Of a DNA stretch of 64,000 bases, positions 20,193 to 29,139 are shown piece after piece (within the stretch, counting starts at the first letter, position 1; the number at the start of each line of letters is the position of its first letter). A model generated the notes under the pieces. The model saw only the letters and a list, made by a program, of their open reading frames with translations. It was not told where the DNA came from and did not search any database. The DNA comes from Rhodopseudomonas_A palustris_F (lineage in GTDB: Bacteria; Pseudomonadota; Alphaproteobacteria; Rhizobiales; Xanthobacteraceae): the NCBI RefSeq assembly GCF_000013745.1, contig NC_007925.1, positions 124,001 to 188,000 on the forward strand, given 5' to 3'. Both the position numbers and the translations under genes were made by a program.

Positions 20193-21129
20193 CGCAACGG
20201 ATGAACTGGCGACTTTGATCGCGCGAGGTCTGGGCGTGCTTCGACCTAAGAGGCTGCACGCGGGCGCGGAAGCCGTCGCTTACGAGCTAGACGATGCGCG
20301 CGTACTGAAAGTGTATCACGCCGGCGGTTCTGCTGAACGTTTCGCAACGATCGCATCGTTTTACGCGCGTCTGAACTCAGACAGGGCAGGGTTCGCTGTT
20401 CCCAGAATTCTTACGCACGGCGTTGAAGGGGGGCGTGCCTATTCAGTAGAAAAACGCCTTCTCGGAGAGCCGCTCTCAACTCGCGCGCACTTTTTGACCG
20501 ACACGGATCTGATCGACGCCTATCTTGCCGCTGCGTTGCGGGTAGGGCGCATTCAAGTCGAGCCGGAGTGGAATAGCTGGACGATGTTCGGCGAGCAAAG
20601 GCACGGCGATTGGCATCAGCACGTCCGCGGGCAAATCGAAAGCCAGTCTCGCGCGCTGGCGAGAATGCTCCAACCCGCGTATTGGGAACGCCTCGCCAAT
20701 GCCACTGCCGACGTCCGCCAGCATTTCGATCGACCGTTCCTCGGAAAAGTGTGCCTTATCCATGGCGACTTTCATCCCGGCAACGTTCTAGTTGGTGCGA
20801 CCGGCCGCGTGCTCTCTCTCGTGGACTTTGGCGCCTTTACAACTTTCGGCGACGCGGCATTCGACGTTGCAACGGCGTGCGGATACTTCAGTATGTACGA
20901 ACCTGACCAGGCGACCACGAGGCGAAGTTTAGTAGCGCGCTTGTTGCGCATGGAGGGTTCACCGCCGGGTGCGCTCGTTGCGATGTATCTCAAGCTCGCC
21001 GCGTTTCTAACTTGCACTGCTTACCCGGACGATCGCGTGGCCGTACAAGACACGGGGCATTTCCAATGGGCTATGTCGGTGCTATTCGATCCAATGCTTG
21101 ATGAGCTTGTCGATCGGGTGCCACACTGA
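20185..21129 (+). CDS. aminoglycoside-phosphotransferase-family kinase
   Basis: The 314-aa protein has the APH/choline-kinase fold: LKVYHAG (phosphate-anchoring lysine near residue 42), the Brenner motif CLIHGDFHPGNVLV with catalytic Asp196, and LSLVDFGAFTTFGDAAFDVA with the metal-binding DFG at 214-216. Such kinases phosphorylate small hydroxylated molecules. As the second gene of the cluster it more likely phosphorylates a sugar, amino sugar or cyclitol intermediate than confers drug resistance. It is followed 15 nt later by the Nudix gene with a GGGAGAG ribosome-binding sequence. Confidence 0.8.
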   Translation: MDDATDELATLIARGLGVLRPKRLHAGAEAVAYELDDARVLKVYHAGGSAERFATIASFYARLNSDRAGFAVPRILTHGVEGGRAYSVEKRLLGEPLSTRAHFLTDTDLIDAYLAAALRVGRIQVEPEWNSWTMFGEQRHGDWHQHVRGQIESQSRALARMLQPAYWERLANATADVRQHFDRPFLGKVCLIHGDFHPGNVLVGATGRVLSLVDFGAFTTFGDAAFDVATACGYFSMYEPDQATTRRSLVARLLRMEGSPPGALVAMYLKLAAFLTCTAYPDDRVAVQDTGHFQWAMSVLFDPMLDELVDRVPH

Positions 21130-21144
21130 TCGGGAGAGAATGAC

Positions 21145-21867
21145 ATGGGGCAAGGTGCCCGTTTTGATCGCGCCACGGATCTTAGAGTGGACGCCGCTGA
21201 GGTAGATGCGAATGCGGAGATGGACAGTCGCGTGGCTCTTCATTGGGCGAGATCAGTGCGCGAAAATCCACGGCTCTTTAATGGGCCATTGTTATCGCCG
21301 GTTGGTGTATCCGTTCGGAACGGTTGCGCCACACTTCGCGTCAAGCGATCGGACTACGCACACTATTTGTATGCGAGATCTATCGCGCACACGGACGGCG
21401 CATCAACGCCGGGTACGATTTTTGTCTCTTTAGTGGTGCCAATCGGGCCGTCCAGGTTTATCGCCGGAAGAATGGCCGCGCACACTGCGACGCCGGGCAT
21501 TGTTCAATTGCCTGGCGGCGGTGTAAGCGACTTAGGCGATCCGCGGCTGACAGCGGTAGAGGAGGCGTCTGAGGAGCTCGGTCTGGAGTTGCATGTAGAG
21601 CGATTGCGTATGCTCGGCGTTATCGTTCGCGACGCACCTCTCGATGTCGGTGTTGTTTATCTGGCACCTCGTCAGAATCCGGCCGCGCTGCGGGCGACGT
21701 TCGAAAACCTGCTGGAGTCCGATCGCAGAGCTCAGAGAGAGAGCGAGTTTCAAGAGCTGTTGGAGTTTGATGTCGGAACGCTTGATCGGCAGCATCCAGG
21801 AGAGCGGCTTGTGGACTATCTAGGGGCGGTCGCGGGGGGCTTAAGCAGGGATCGGTGGCATGACTGA
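21145..21867 (+). CDS. Nudix-family hydrolase with altered Nudix box
   Basis: The 240-aa protein has a C-terminal Nudix domain beginning near IVQLPGGGVSDLGD. The core of the box (AVEEASEELGL) keeps the EExGL metal-binding part. The usual first glutamate of GX5E is replaced by glycine and the arginine of REUXEE by glutamate. The N-terminal 70 residues have no recognisable motif. Nudix enzymes split nucleoside diphosphate-X bonds. In this cluster it could remove pyrophosphate from an activated sugar or act as a nucleotide-sugar-recognising protein. It overlaps the aminotransferase gene by 8 nt. Confidence 0.75.
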   Translation: MGQGARFDRATDLRVDAAEVDANAEMDSRVALHWARSVRENPRLFNGPLLSPVGVSVRNGCATLRVKRSDYAHYLYARSIAHTDGASTPGTIFVSLVVPIGPSRFIAGRMAAHTATPGIVQLPGGGVSDLGDPRLTAVEEASEELGLELHVERLRMLGVIVRDAPLDVGVVYLAPRQNPAALRATFENLLESDRRAQRESEFQELLEFDVGTLDRQHPGERLVDYLGAVAGGLSRDRWHD

Positions 21868-22765
21868 GCTGCTATGTTGGATCGATGGGGTAGTGCGGCC
21901 TGCCGAGTCCGTATCGATGTCGCTTGCGAGCGATGCGTCCCTACGAGGAATCAGCGTTTTTGAGGGCATTAAAGCTTATCGAGCGCCGCACCAGGATCGC
22001 TATTGCGTAGTCTCGCTTCACTCGCACATTCAGCGCCTCCAGGTTTCCTGCGAGCTGATGAGGTTGCGCGTCGATAGTTTGGCTGACCGGGTCAATGAAG
22101 GGATTTCAGCGCTGTTGAAAGCTGAGACAAGGTCAGAGGTATATATCCGCCCGACCGTCTATCTCAGGTCCGGCTACTACGGGACTGTGGCAGATGCCGA
22201 TCTTGTAGTGCTCGCACGCAGCGCAGCGGATCATAGGGCACCTCTTCGCTGTTCAATAGCAACGCAACGCCATGTTCCTGCCAGCGCATATCCCTGGGGG
22301 GCGAAAGTTGGTGCGATGTATGCCTTCTTTCGCTTGGCCCGCTTAGAAGCCGTGGAGCGCGGAGCCGACGAGGCAATTTTGCTCAGTACTGACGGGCGTG
22401 TCGCTGAGACGCCGGGAGCCTCAATATTTGTCGTCAGGGCGGAGCGCATTTCCACGCCACGGCTCGAAATGGGAATCCTGCCGAGCATCACGCGCCTGAC
22501 TGCTATTGAGATTTTGCAACGTCGAATGAACATAGAGGTGATTGAAGAGGATTTGGCCCCAAGAGACTTGTGCGCAGCGGATGAAGTTTTTGTCACCGGT
22601 ACGCTCGACGAGGTGCGCGGGGTCTTATCCATCGACGGGCAGAGCATCGGGTCTGGTGAGACGCCTGTAACGAACGCATTGCTGACGACGTACCTCGCCG
22701 CTTGCCGAGTTGGCGATCCCACGCCTCCGGTCGGCAGTGCCTTCTTCCCGGGGCACCCGTCATGA
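21860..22765 (+). CDS. class IV PLP-dependent aminotransferase (IlvE-like)
   Basis: The 301-aa protein matches fold-type IV aminotransferases: LRGISVFEGIKAY near residue 30, YIRPTVYLRSGYYG near residue 95, the catalytic lysine in WGAKVGAMYAFF (Lys149), DEAILLSTDGRVAETPGASIFVV, and the ending GILPSITR and ADEVFVTGTLDEV. Relatives transfer amino groups to branched-chain keto acids, D-amino acids or chorismate products. Because the host should have its own IlvE, this copy is probably specialised for the island pathway. It overlaps the HAD gene by ATGA. Confidence 0.85.
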   Translation: MTELLCWIDGVVRPAESVSMSLASDASLRGISVFEGIKAYRAPHQDRYCVVSLHSHIQRLQVSCELMRLRVDSLADRVNEGISALLKAETRSEVYIRPTVYLRSGYYGTVADADLVVLARSAADHRAPLRCSIATQRHVPASAYPWGAKVGAMYAFFRLARLEAVERGADEAILLSTDGRVAETPGASIFVVRAERISTPRLEMGILPSITRLTAIEILQRRMNIEVIEEDLAPRDLCAADEVFVTGTLDEVRGVLSIDGQSIGSGETPVTNALLTTYLAACRVGDPTPPVGSAFFPGHPS

Positions 22766-23457
22766 GGATTAAAGCCTCCCCGGCCTCGCCAAGCCATCGG
22801 CCAGACGCGGTTTTGTTCGACATTGGCATGACAATCATCTTTCCCGATGGTCGCGTCTTAGCTCGGGAGTTCAATAGACTTTCGCAAGGATGGATTGTTA
22901 ATCCACGCGATGCGGCACGTGCCTTAGCTGCGTCGGCTGAGATGCATCACTTCGGCTTCTCGGATTCTGTTGAAGCCGTGGGCGCGGCGATGGCCACGCA
23001 CCTCAACGTCCATCGCGACCTGGGCGTGGCTGCCTGGCGGGCTGCGATTGACGCCGGGGATCTGTATTCGGAGATAGATCCGTTCTCAAAGATTGTCCTA
23101 CAAGAGTTGAGGCGGAAAGGGATCAAAACAGCGGCCGTGTCGAATGCGTCGAACGACTTGAAAGAGGAATTGGCCTCTTACGATTTGCTTTGCCTCTTCG
23201 ATGTAGCGATCGGATCCAATGACGGATACGCAGAAAAGCCACATCGGGCCATGTTCGATGCCGCGGTGGATGCGATTGGAGTGGATCCCGCAAGTGCTTG
23301 GCATGTCGGAGACGGTCTCATCAATGACGTTCTAGGCTCGGCGCGAGCGGGAATTGGGCATCAAATTCTTGTGGACCGATATGGTGTTTATACCGCGCCG
23401 CCCTGCGAAGTTGTCGAGTCGATGGAAGCTCTCAACTGCATGATCGCGCAACTATGA
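22762..23457 (+). CDS. HAD-superfamily hydrolase
   Basis: The 231-aa protein has HAD motifs I-IV: AVLFDIGMTIIF (nucleophile Asp20, DxGxT form), TAAVSNASND (motif II), the lysine in AEKPHRAMFDAA (motif III), and AWHVGDGLINDVLG (motif IV). It resembles phosphoglycolate-phosphatase-type HADs with a helical cap. It probably dephosphorylates an intermediate made by the APH-type kinase or a glycosyl phosphate. The ATG at 22762 overlaps the previous stop, and the gene overlaps the next by 4 nt, so translation is coupled both ways. Confidence 0.85.
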   Translation: MRIKASPASPSHRPDAVLFDIGMTIIFPDGRVLAREFNRLSQGWIVNPRDAARALAASAEMHHFGFSDSVEAVGAAMATHLNVHRDLGVAAWRAAIDAGDLYSEIDPFSKIVLQELRRKGIKTAAVSNASNDLKEELASYDLLCLFDVAIGSNDGYAEKPHRAMFDAAVDAIGVDPASAWHVGDGLINDVLGSARAGIGHQILVDRYGVYTAPPCEVVESMEALNCMIAQL

Positions 23458-24614
23458 AGGTGTTACTGATAGTCCCCAGCTTCCCACCGCGTACCGGCGG
23501 CCTAGAAACTTACGTTGCTCATTTGGCGGAAGCCCTTGCCGTCCAGGGTCACTCGATTGTGGTCCTTACCAACAGCGATCTTGAGGAACAGCCCGCGGTC
23601 GAGGAGCGATACGGTTACACAGTCTGGCGGACAAGGGCATTGCTGGCTGGTCACGGGCACGAGAATTATGTTCCGTGGGAGAGATCATATTTTGCGTTGT
23701 TAAACGACATCGCAGACTTTGCGTCGGATGCGCAATTCGATGTTGTCCATTGCCATACACAAGTATCACTCTTGATTGCGCATTTAAGCGGACTCTCTCA
23801 GAGGTTTCCGATCGTGGCGTCCTTTCACGAGACCAACCCTCTCCGCGACAAACTAGGCGAACAACGAACAAAATTCATAGTTCGTCGGTGTCCGGCTGCC
23901 AGATACGCGGTCGGTAGCGAGGCCTTTGCTGCGCAAGCGCGCTCGTTTGGAATAGAAGATGAATTGATCAGAGTGGTGCGCATGGGTATCCGCGACAGAC
24001 ATCACACGGATCGCGATGTCGCGCGGCGAGAACTGAGCATGCGGTATGGCGTATCCACAGAACGCATTCTGATCACGCTGTTAGGGCGCTTCACGCCGAG
24101 GAAGCAACACGAGCAAGCGCTGTTGGCCCTCGAGCGTATGCACCAGCGTCACAATGTGCAATTGCTGTTCGCTGGTTCTGACAACAGCACCGATCCCGTG
24201 TTCGTGCGCCAGCTGCGTCGGGTTGCGGCGGCAGCAGCTCCTAGCGTGATCTGGCTTGAAAATATCCCTGACGCCGATCGAGATCTACTTGTAGATGCCA
24301 CTGACCTCGGTCTGCAGCCGAGTAGCAAGGAAGGGTTAGGGCTGGCGGCTATAGAATTTATGATGGCCGGCGTCCCGATTCTGGTCTCGGATATAGAAGG
24401 CCTTCGTGAGGTCGTAGGTGAGCATACGACGTGTCTGGTCGATGCCAACTCGGTCGAGCATTTGGCGCGACGGATAGATAAGTTGGTTGTGAACGTACAG
24501 GAGAGGGCGACCCTTGGTAGGCAATTGCAGCAGCGCGCAAGTATGGAATTGTCGATTGAACAAGCGGCGGTACGAACGCTCAGTGTTTACGCTGAGGCCC
24601 TTTCATGCGAGTGA
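23454..24614 (+). CDS. GT4-family glycosyltransferase
   Basis: The 386-aa GT-B glycosyltransferase starts with VPSFPPRTGGLETYVAHLAE. It has DVVHCHTQ at the end of the N-terminal Rossmann domain, LLGRFTPRKQHEQALLA at the start of the second, and the E-x7-E motif in SSKEGLGLAAIEFMMAG. GT4 enzymes are retaining and use nucleotide sugars. No membrane segment is seen, so it acts in the cytoplasm. With the GT15-like enzyme and the next gene it suggests that the product carries at least two or three sugar units. Confidence 0.88.
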   Translation: MKVLLIVPSFPPRTGGLETYVAHLAEALAVQGHSIVVLTNSDLEEQPAVEERYGYTVWRTRALLAGHGHENYVPWERSYFALLNDIADFASDAQFDVVHCHTQVSLLIAHLSGLSQRFPIVASFHETNPLRDKLGEQRTKFIVRRCPAARYAVGSEAFAAQARSFGIEDELIRVVRMGIRDRHHTDRDVARRELSMRYGVSTERILITLLGRFTPRKQHEQALLALERMHQRHNVQLLFAGSDNSTDPVFVRQLRRVAAAAAPSVIWLENIPDADRDLLVDATDLGLQPSSKEGLGLAAIEFMMAGVPILVSDIEGLREVVGEHTTCLVDANSVEHLARRIDKLVVNVQERATLGRQLQQRASMELSIEQAAVRTLSVYAEALSCE

Positions 24615-25711
24615 TGCCACCGTCCCTTGGGGTATACGGGCCGGGTCCTCGCGATAGGTCCGGCGTTGCTACATACATCGCCGAAAGTCTCGAGCATCTT
24701 CAACCATTCTTCCGGACGCACTGGGTGGCGAATGGCGAGACTTGGATATCACCCAATCAATTCGACTATGCGCTCTATCACATTGGCAACAATGAACTTC
24801 ATCGAAGCTCACTTCGTGCGGCGATGCTTCGCCCGGGCGTGTCGCTTCTGCACGAATATTTGCACCTAGACTTGTATTTTCAGGTTTGGGAAGATATCAG
24901 CGAAGCTCGACAGCGGGAGATACTTTCAGAACTAGCGCGAAAGAGCGGTCTATCGGCGCGCTCTGCATCGCACTTCGTTGAGCAGGCCAACGCCCGAGGT
25001 ATCGATCCCTACGCTATCGATATTGGCATAGAACGATATGTTGTTGAAGCGTCTAAGGTCGGCTTGGTCCATTCAAGCGGAGTAGCGCAGCGCCTGAGAG
25101 AGCGGTATCGTCGAAGTCAGATTGAAGCCGTGCCTTTTCCGGTGAGGCCGTGGGGTGACTACGACAGATCGATTCCCGAAAAGTTCGGTATCCATAAGAA
25201 TATGTTTGTCTTCGGAGCGTTTGGCTTTATCGGCGAATACAAGTGCATCCCCCTTATATTGGATGCTTGGCAAAATTGGCGCGGCAAACCTGCCAATGTT
25301 GTGTTATTGCTTGCTGGTGAAAGACAGTTTACGATTAATACAGAGTTCGAAGGGGTTATCGAAACGGGTTGGCTGGACAGCCAGACGTTCAACGCGCTTA
25401 TTCAGCGCACCGACTGCGGCGTCCAATTGCGGAAACCAAGTCTCGGAGAAACATCGGGACCGGCCGCAGCTTTCTGCGCTCACAATCGACCAGTGGTACT
25501 CAGCGATACTCCGGAGATGCGCGGGATCGGTATCGGCAAGAATGCACGTTTCCTGAACGTAAATGCAGGCAACGAGGAGCTGCTTGCCCTGATGCAGGCT
25601 CTCTACGAAGGCCGTGGCGATAAACGAGCTGGATATATTGAGGAGTTCGCGTGGTCGTTATGGGCCAAGAGAGTACACTCCTGCGTCACTGGAGCGGCGA
25701 TGGGGATATGA
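24605..25711 (+). CDS. GT-B-type glycosyltransferase, second copy
   Basis: The 368-aa protein begins GVYGPGPRDRSGVATYIAES, a GT4-like donor-domain start. It shows HEYLHLDLYF near residue 83, VFGAFGFIGEYKCIPLILDA at the beginning of the C-terminal domain, and a nucleotide-binding region VQLRKPSLGETSGPAAAFCA resembling the E-x7-E region. It is divergent from the preceding enzyme, so it is not a simple duplicate. It overlaps both neighbours (10 nt and 4 nt). Exact sugar specificity cannot be told. Confidence 0.78.
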   Translation: MRVMPPSLGVYGPGPRDRSGVATYIAESLEHLQPFFRTHWVANGETWISPNQFDYALYHIGNNELHRSSLRAAMLRPGVSLLHEYLHLDLYFQVWEDISEARQREILSELARKSGLSARSASHFVEQANARGIDPYAIDIGIERYVVEASKVGLVHSSGVAQRLRERYRRSQIEAVPFPVRPWGDYDRSIPEKFGIHKNMFVFGAFGFIGEYKCIPLILDAWQNWRGKPANVVLLLAGERQFTINTEFEGVIETGWLDSQTFNALIQRTDCGVQLRKPSLGETSGPAAAFCAHNRPVVLSDTPEMRGIGIGKNARFLNVNAGNEELLALMQALYEGRGDKRAGYIEEFAWSLWAKRVHSCVTGAAMGI

Positions 25712-26514
25712 TGGGGGCATTAGAACTTGAATCGAGATATCGCGCTTTGTTGGACGCGGTTGCATGCTCTGGCGTTCTGCTCAAACGCCGGCAGCAGAGT
25801 ATTGTGTCAAGTAACTCATTCATCACCAAAGCAGACAATTCCATTGTGACAACGGCTGATCTAGAGAGCCAAACATTGCTCGTCGATGCTCTCGTACAAT
25901 TCGCACCCTCTCCATTCAGCATCATTTCGGAAGAGGAAGGCGAATTTGCGCGCCCTACTGAGGGTTCGCTTTGGTTCTTAGATCCTCTGGACGGCACAGC
26001 ACATTATGCCAAAGGGCGATTGGACTATGCGATCCTGCTCAGTGAATGGCGTGACAGGCGTCCAGTCTTCTCTGTGGTGCATTATCCGGCGACGGGAGAA
26101 CTCGGATGGGCACACGAAGCGATGATTGGGTTTGAGAGTAGTGTGGTGACGGGGACGCCTTCTGTGCTGACGCAGCTGTGCTACATCTCGGACGAGAACC
26201 TCCGAAGTGATGTGCAGAGACGCACTGGGGGTGCTTGCGTTCAGGATGCGACGGAGTCGACGCGTGCCTTGTTCGATCTTGCCGCTGGGAAGCTCAGCGG
26301 CGCCGTGATCCAAGTTTGCGGACACGGGGCGTGGGATCTTGCAGCTTCGACACACCTAGTGTTGGCAAGCGGAGGTTTTGTATGCGACGAAAGTGGCGCT
26401 GCTCTGGACATGAACGATCCAACAGTGACGTGTAAATTTGTGGTGGCCGCGAGGGACAGAGCGATGGGGCTGTTGTTGCTGGGGGCGCTGAATGGGAAGA
26501 GCTATGCAGGGTGA
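25708..26514 (+). CDS. inositol-monophosphatase-family phosphatase
   Basis: The 268-aa protein has the Mg-dependent phosphatase motifs of the IMPase/CysQ/FBPase group: IISEEEGEF (metal ligands Glu75-77), LWFLDPLDGTAHYAKG (DPLDGT at 92-97), and GHGAWDLAAS near residue 212, replacing the usual WDxAAG. It would remove phosphate from inositol, PAP, histidinol or a related small molecule. The start ATG-ATG at 25708 overlaps the previous stop codon. Longer GTG or ATG starts at 25651 and 25660 are less likely. Together with the HAD enzyme the cluster has two phosphatases. Confidence 0.85.
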   Translation: MMGALELESRYRALLDAVACSGVLLKRRQQSIVSSNSFITKADNSIVTTADLESQTLLVDALVQFAPSPFSIISEEEGEFARPTEGSLWFLDPLDGTAHYAKGRLDYAILLSEWRDRRPVFSVVHYPATGELGWAHEAMIGFESSVVTGTPSVLTQLCYISDENLRSDVQRRTGGACVQDATESTRALFDLAAGKLSGAVIQVCGHGAWDLAASTHLVLASGGFVCDESGAALDMNDPTVTCKFVVAARDRAMGLLLLGALNGKSYAG

Positions 26515-27250
26515 CGAGCAAAATCCTGGGACAATGTGGCCTATCGACTTCTTTGATTCCGGTTTCGAAGAAACGTTCCGCCTGCTGGGAAAGTATGACA
26601 GCACCGAACGAGATGTAGCAAATCTGATCGAATTGGTCGATTTGCCTCGCGGTGCGCGTGTGCTTGATGTGCCGTGCGGATGGGGGCGTCATTCAGGCGT
26701 ACTGAATTGGTTGGGATACGACGTGGTCGGAGTCGACGCGTCGCCATCTCAGATAGCGCGAGCACGCCAGAAATGGCCCTCAGTCGAGTTTCATCTTGCT
26801 GACATGAGAGCCGCGCCGGGCACTGCGTATGGCGCTGTCTTGAATCTCTGGACCAGTTTCGGGAGTCTTCCGAGCGCGTCGGATGATGCTGACGCTTTGG
26901 CTCATTGGTGCAGCATTACGGAGGTGGGTGGTGCGCTGGTTATGGAGCTCACCACTCGGGAGTACGCTGAGGCATCCAATCGCAAGGGTGCGGAAACTGT
27001 CACGTACAAGCGTGTCACCCACAACGGTGTGACCGAGAGAGCGAAGTTCGACTGGAATGCTGGGCTTTCGGTCAACACTTACGTAAGGGGAGGATGGGAG
27101 CGCACTTGCGTCACTCGATTGTATGAGAGGCCCGTCTTAGCGTCAATGCTGCGCAACGCCGGCTACGCGAACATAGAAATATTTGGTGGCTTCGACGGCT
27201 CTCCTGTGCAGGATGATCGTAGAACCGTATTCGTCGCTCGACGGCCTTAG
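26504..27250 (+). CDS. class I SAM-dependent methyltransferase
   Basis: The 248-aa protein carries motif I as RVLDVPCGWGRHSGVL, the acidic loop as VVGVDASPSQIARAR and VEFHLADMRA (motif II). The post-motif region is AVLNLWTSFGSLPSASDDAD. It resembles small-molecule methyltransferases of the Methyltransf_25 type. ATG 26504 is preferred because GGAAGA lies just upstream; ATG 26492 is also possible. The gene overlaps the phosphatase gene and ends tail-to-tail (4 nt overlap) with the sirtuin-like gene. It probably adds a late O- or N-methyl group to the product. Confidence 0.82.
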   Translation: MQGDEQNPGTMWPIDFFDSGFEETFRLLGKYDSTERDVANLIELVDLPRGARVLDVPCGWGRHSGVLNWLGYDVVGVDASPSQIARARQKWPSVEFHLADMRAAPGTAYGAVLNLWTSFGSLPSASDDADALAHWCSITEVGGALVMELTTREYAEASNRKGAETVTYKRVTHNGVTERAKFDWNAGLSVNTYVRGGWERTCVTRLYERPVLASMLRNAGYANIEIFGGFDGSPVQDDRRTVFVARRP

Positions 27251-28494
27251 GCAGGCGAAAGTCGGCGGGCCTGACTTACACCGAGTATGGCGCAAAGTTC
27301 TACCAACCCCTCGCTGGCGCCTTTCCGACAAAGTAGATCCTGATCGGTAACGCTTTCGAGCGGATATTCGATGAAGCGATCACCTACGTTATAGCCCTCA
27401 GGGTCAAGATAAAATACTTTTAGACCGGCTGCCCTCGCTCGCGCCTGCACTCGTCGGCGGTCCGCATGGCTACCGATTACCAAGAGGCTGCGTGCTTCGG
27501 GAGAAATCGAGATAGGTGGGATGGTTTCATCGTAACGGCGGAGAAACAGTTCCGGCAGCCCGACCCGATGCGCCAATCCGTCGAAATTGTTTGTCATCAC
27601 GGGCGCTACCAGAACACCGCCTTCTTTGAGCGTCACCAATGCATGATGTGCTGGGGCGGGTTCTGCTAAGAAGGACGCCTGAAAGAGCTTGGTGAGCGAT
27701 TTAAGTTCATCAAATGGCTGCTCCAGGATCCGCGCAATGAGATTGTCTTCGGTGCCGCCGAAGATGAACTTGCCCGTCTGCAGGTCTGTTACGCAATAGA
27801 GATCGTGAAGATGATGGAGCGCGGGTATGCCGGACTCTAGTGACGGACCGCAACCTAGTTCGACATGAAAGGGAAGATACTCTGCTAGACCGGATAGGTC
27901 AGAAACGATATCCGGTCGTCCCCGAACGTCTTTCACACGCATTCCCTTAGCTAGCACTTCCCATGGCAAACGCTCTGGCACCGGAACATAAGGTTGCGAG
28001 CGTATGCGTACATCTAAAGTCTGGTAATTCTCCGGCATGACGCGCCGTGCCTTAATATCTTCCGGGTGTCGATCAATTCGCTCCATGGAACAGATGAGAT
28101 CGCCTAAAATCCAAGTTTGGTGGGCTGCAAAGGAATCACGGCGTCTCCATCCGCCGGCAGATAGTGACGCTTCAACCTGGTTTTGACAGAAATTGAGCTC
28201 TAGCTTCGGTAGTGATGTGGAAAAATAAATGTAAGCGCTCTTTAGGACTAGGGTGCCGCCTCGCTCTCCAGCGACGACGTCGTAATGATGAGTGTAATGG
28301 ACAATACGCCTGCGTTGATCGCTTGTATCCCGCCAACCGGATTCGGTCGCATTAGCTGGTGTTTGCGTCCGACGCCAAATTCCGTCTTCCCGTGTACGGT
28401 CGCGATCTGAGGGTGCCAGATATTCAGTGCTCCAGCGTTTAGTGAGCTGCTCGCTCAATCCGTCGCGCAGAACAATCGGAAAGGTGACGCGCAT
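27247..28494 (-). CDS. sirtuin-like NAD-fold protein with novel N-terminal region
   Basis: The 415-aa protein has an unrecognised N-terminal region (about 1-205). The C-terminal half follows the sirtuin pattern: VELGCGPSLESGIPALHHLH (residues 211-230, like GAGxS..SGIP), TNNFDGLAHRVGLPEL (301-316, like TQNIDxLHxxAG), and SLLVIGSHADRRRV then VFYLDPEG (336-367, like GTSL and the NAD adenine end). The position of the catalytic HG reads LRRYDE, so deacylase chemistry is doubtful; NAD binding or hydrolysis remains possible. It faces the nine-gene cluster convergently and has similar AT-richer composition. It could be a regulator, an immunity protein or an enzyme of the pathway. Confidence 0.6.
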   Translation of the reverse strand: MRVTFPIVLRDGLSEQLTKRWSTEYLAPSDRDRTREDGIWRRTQTPANATESGWRDTSDQRRRIVHYTHHYDVVAGERGGTLVLKSAYIYFSTSLPKLELNFCQNQVEASLSAGGWRRRDSFAAHQTWILGDLICSMERIDRHPEDIKARRVMPENYQTLDVRIRSQPYVPVPERLPWEVLAKGMRVKDVRGRPDIVSDLSGLAEYLPFHVELGCGPSLESGIPALHHLHDLYCVTDLQTGKFIFGGTEDNLIARILEQPFDELKSLTKLFQASFLAEPAPAHHALVTLKEGGVLVAPVMTNNFDGLAHRVGLPELFLRRYDETIPPISISPEARSLLVIGSHADRRRVQARARAAGLKVFYLDPEGYNVGDRFIEYPLESVTDQDLLCRKGASEGLVELCAILGVSQARRLSPA

Positions 28495-28698
28495 CGGTGT
28501 TTTTCCGCTCTCAAATGAACTACTCGGCGGAGATGCCCCGCACGTTAGTTAAAAAATCGGCGTTCGGGTCCCGCAGAGCTGGACGCCGCATCATCTGACG
28601 GATACCCGATACCCAGAGAATGTTGAAACGTCAATCGGAAGGCAGGCTGATCTTGGCCGGTAGCGAACAGGAAGGTTCTCTTCAACGCCGCATCATTC

Positions 28699-28854
28699 TC
28701 AGGCAATATCAACCTTGATCTGCATAACCATTCCAGCCAGCCGACCAGCTTCCTGCAAGCGCGCAGCGGCACGTTCAAACCCGAGCAGAACACTCGCATC
28801 CGGTTTCCTATCCACCGCCACCACCGCTGCGCTCCCGACGGACTCTGTGGCCAA
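28699..28854 (-). CDS. possible 51-aa protein of unknown function
   Basis: A minus-strand frame from TTG 28854 gives 51 residues with regular helical character (LLGFERAAARLQEAGRLAGM) and the ending MQIKVDIA. The codon pattern looks more coding-like than the opposite strand. I do not recognise the family. The start is uncertain because the GGAGG lies too close to this TTG. It may be the C-terminal remnant of a longer gene cut by the insertions next to it. Confidence 0.35.
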   Translation of the reverse strand: MATESVGSAAVVAVDRKPDASVLLGFERAAARLQEAGRLAGMVMQIKVDIA

Positions 28855-29139
28855 AGCCTCCAAAAAGCCTAATGAAAAGAGCCTTTATTGGGAACAGCGC
28901 CGTACGAGAGAACAGCTGATTTCGGAGATTTGAGGCTGGAGACGGCGATTTTCTCTAAAGCTTAGTACTGCGGCGATTTGGTACGGTTTAGGAAGACAGC
29001 CAATTAAGGTGTTTCCAGCTGCGATCTCGCTGACGGTTCGAATCCCTGTCGGACGTGGGACATGCGTATCCCTGACGGTGAATTTGTCCCAAGGATGAGC
29101 GCATTACGTTTGCTGATAGCGCCGGTACTGCGGTGGTGA

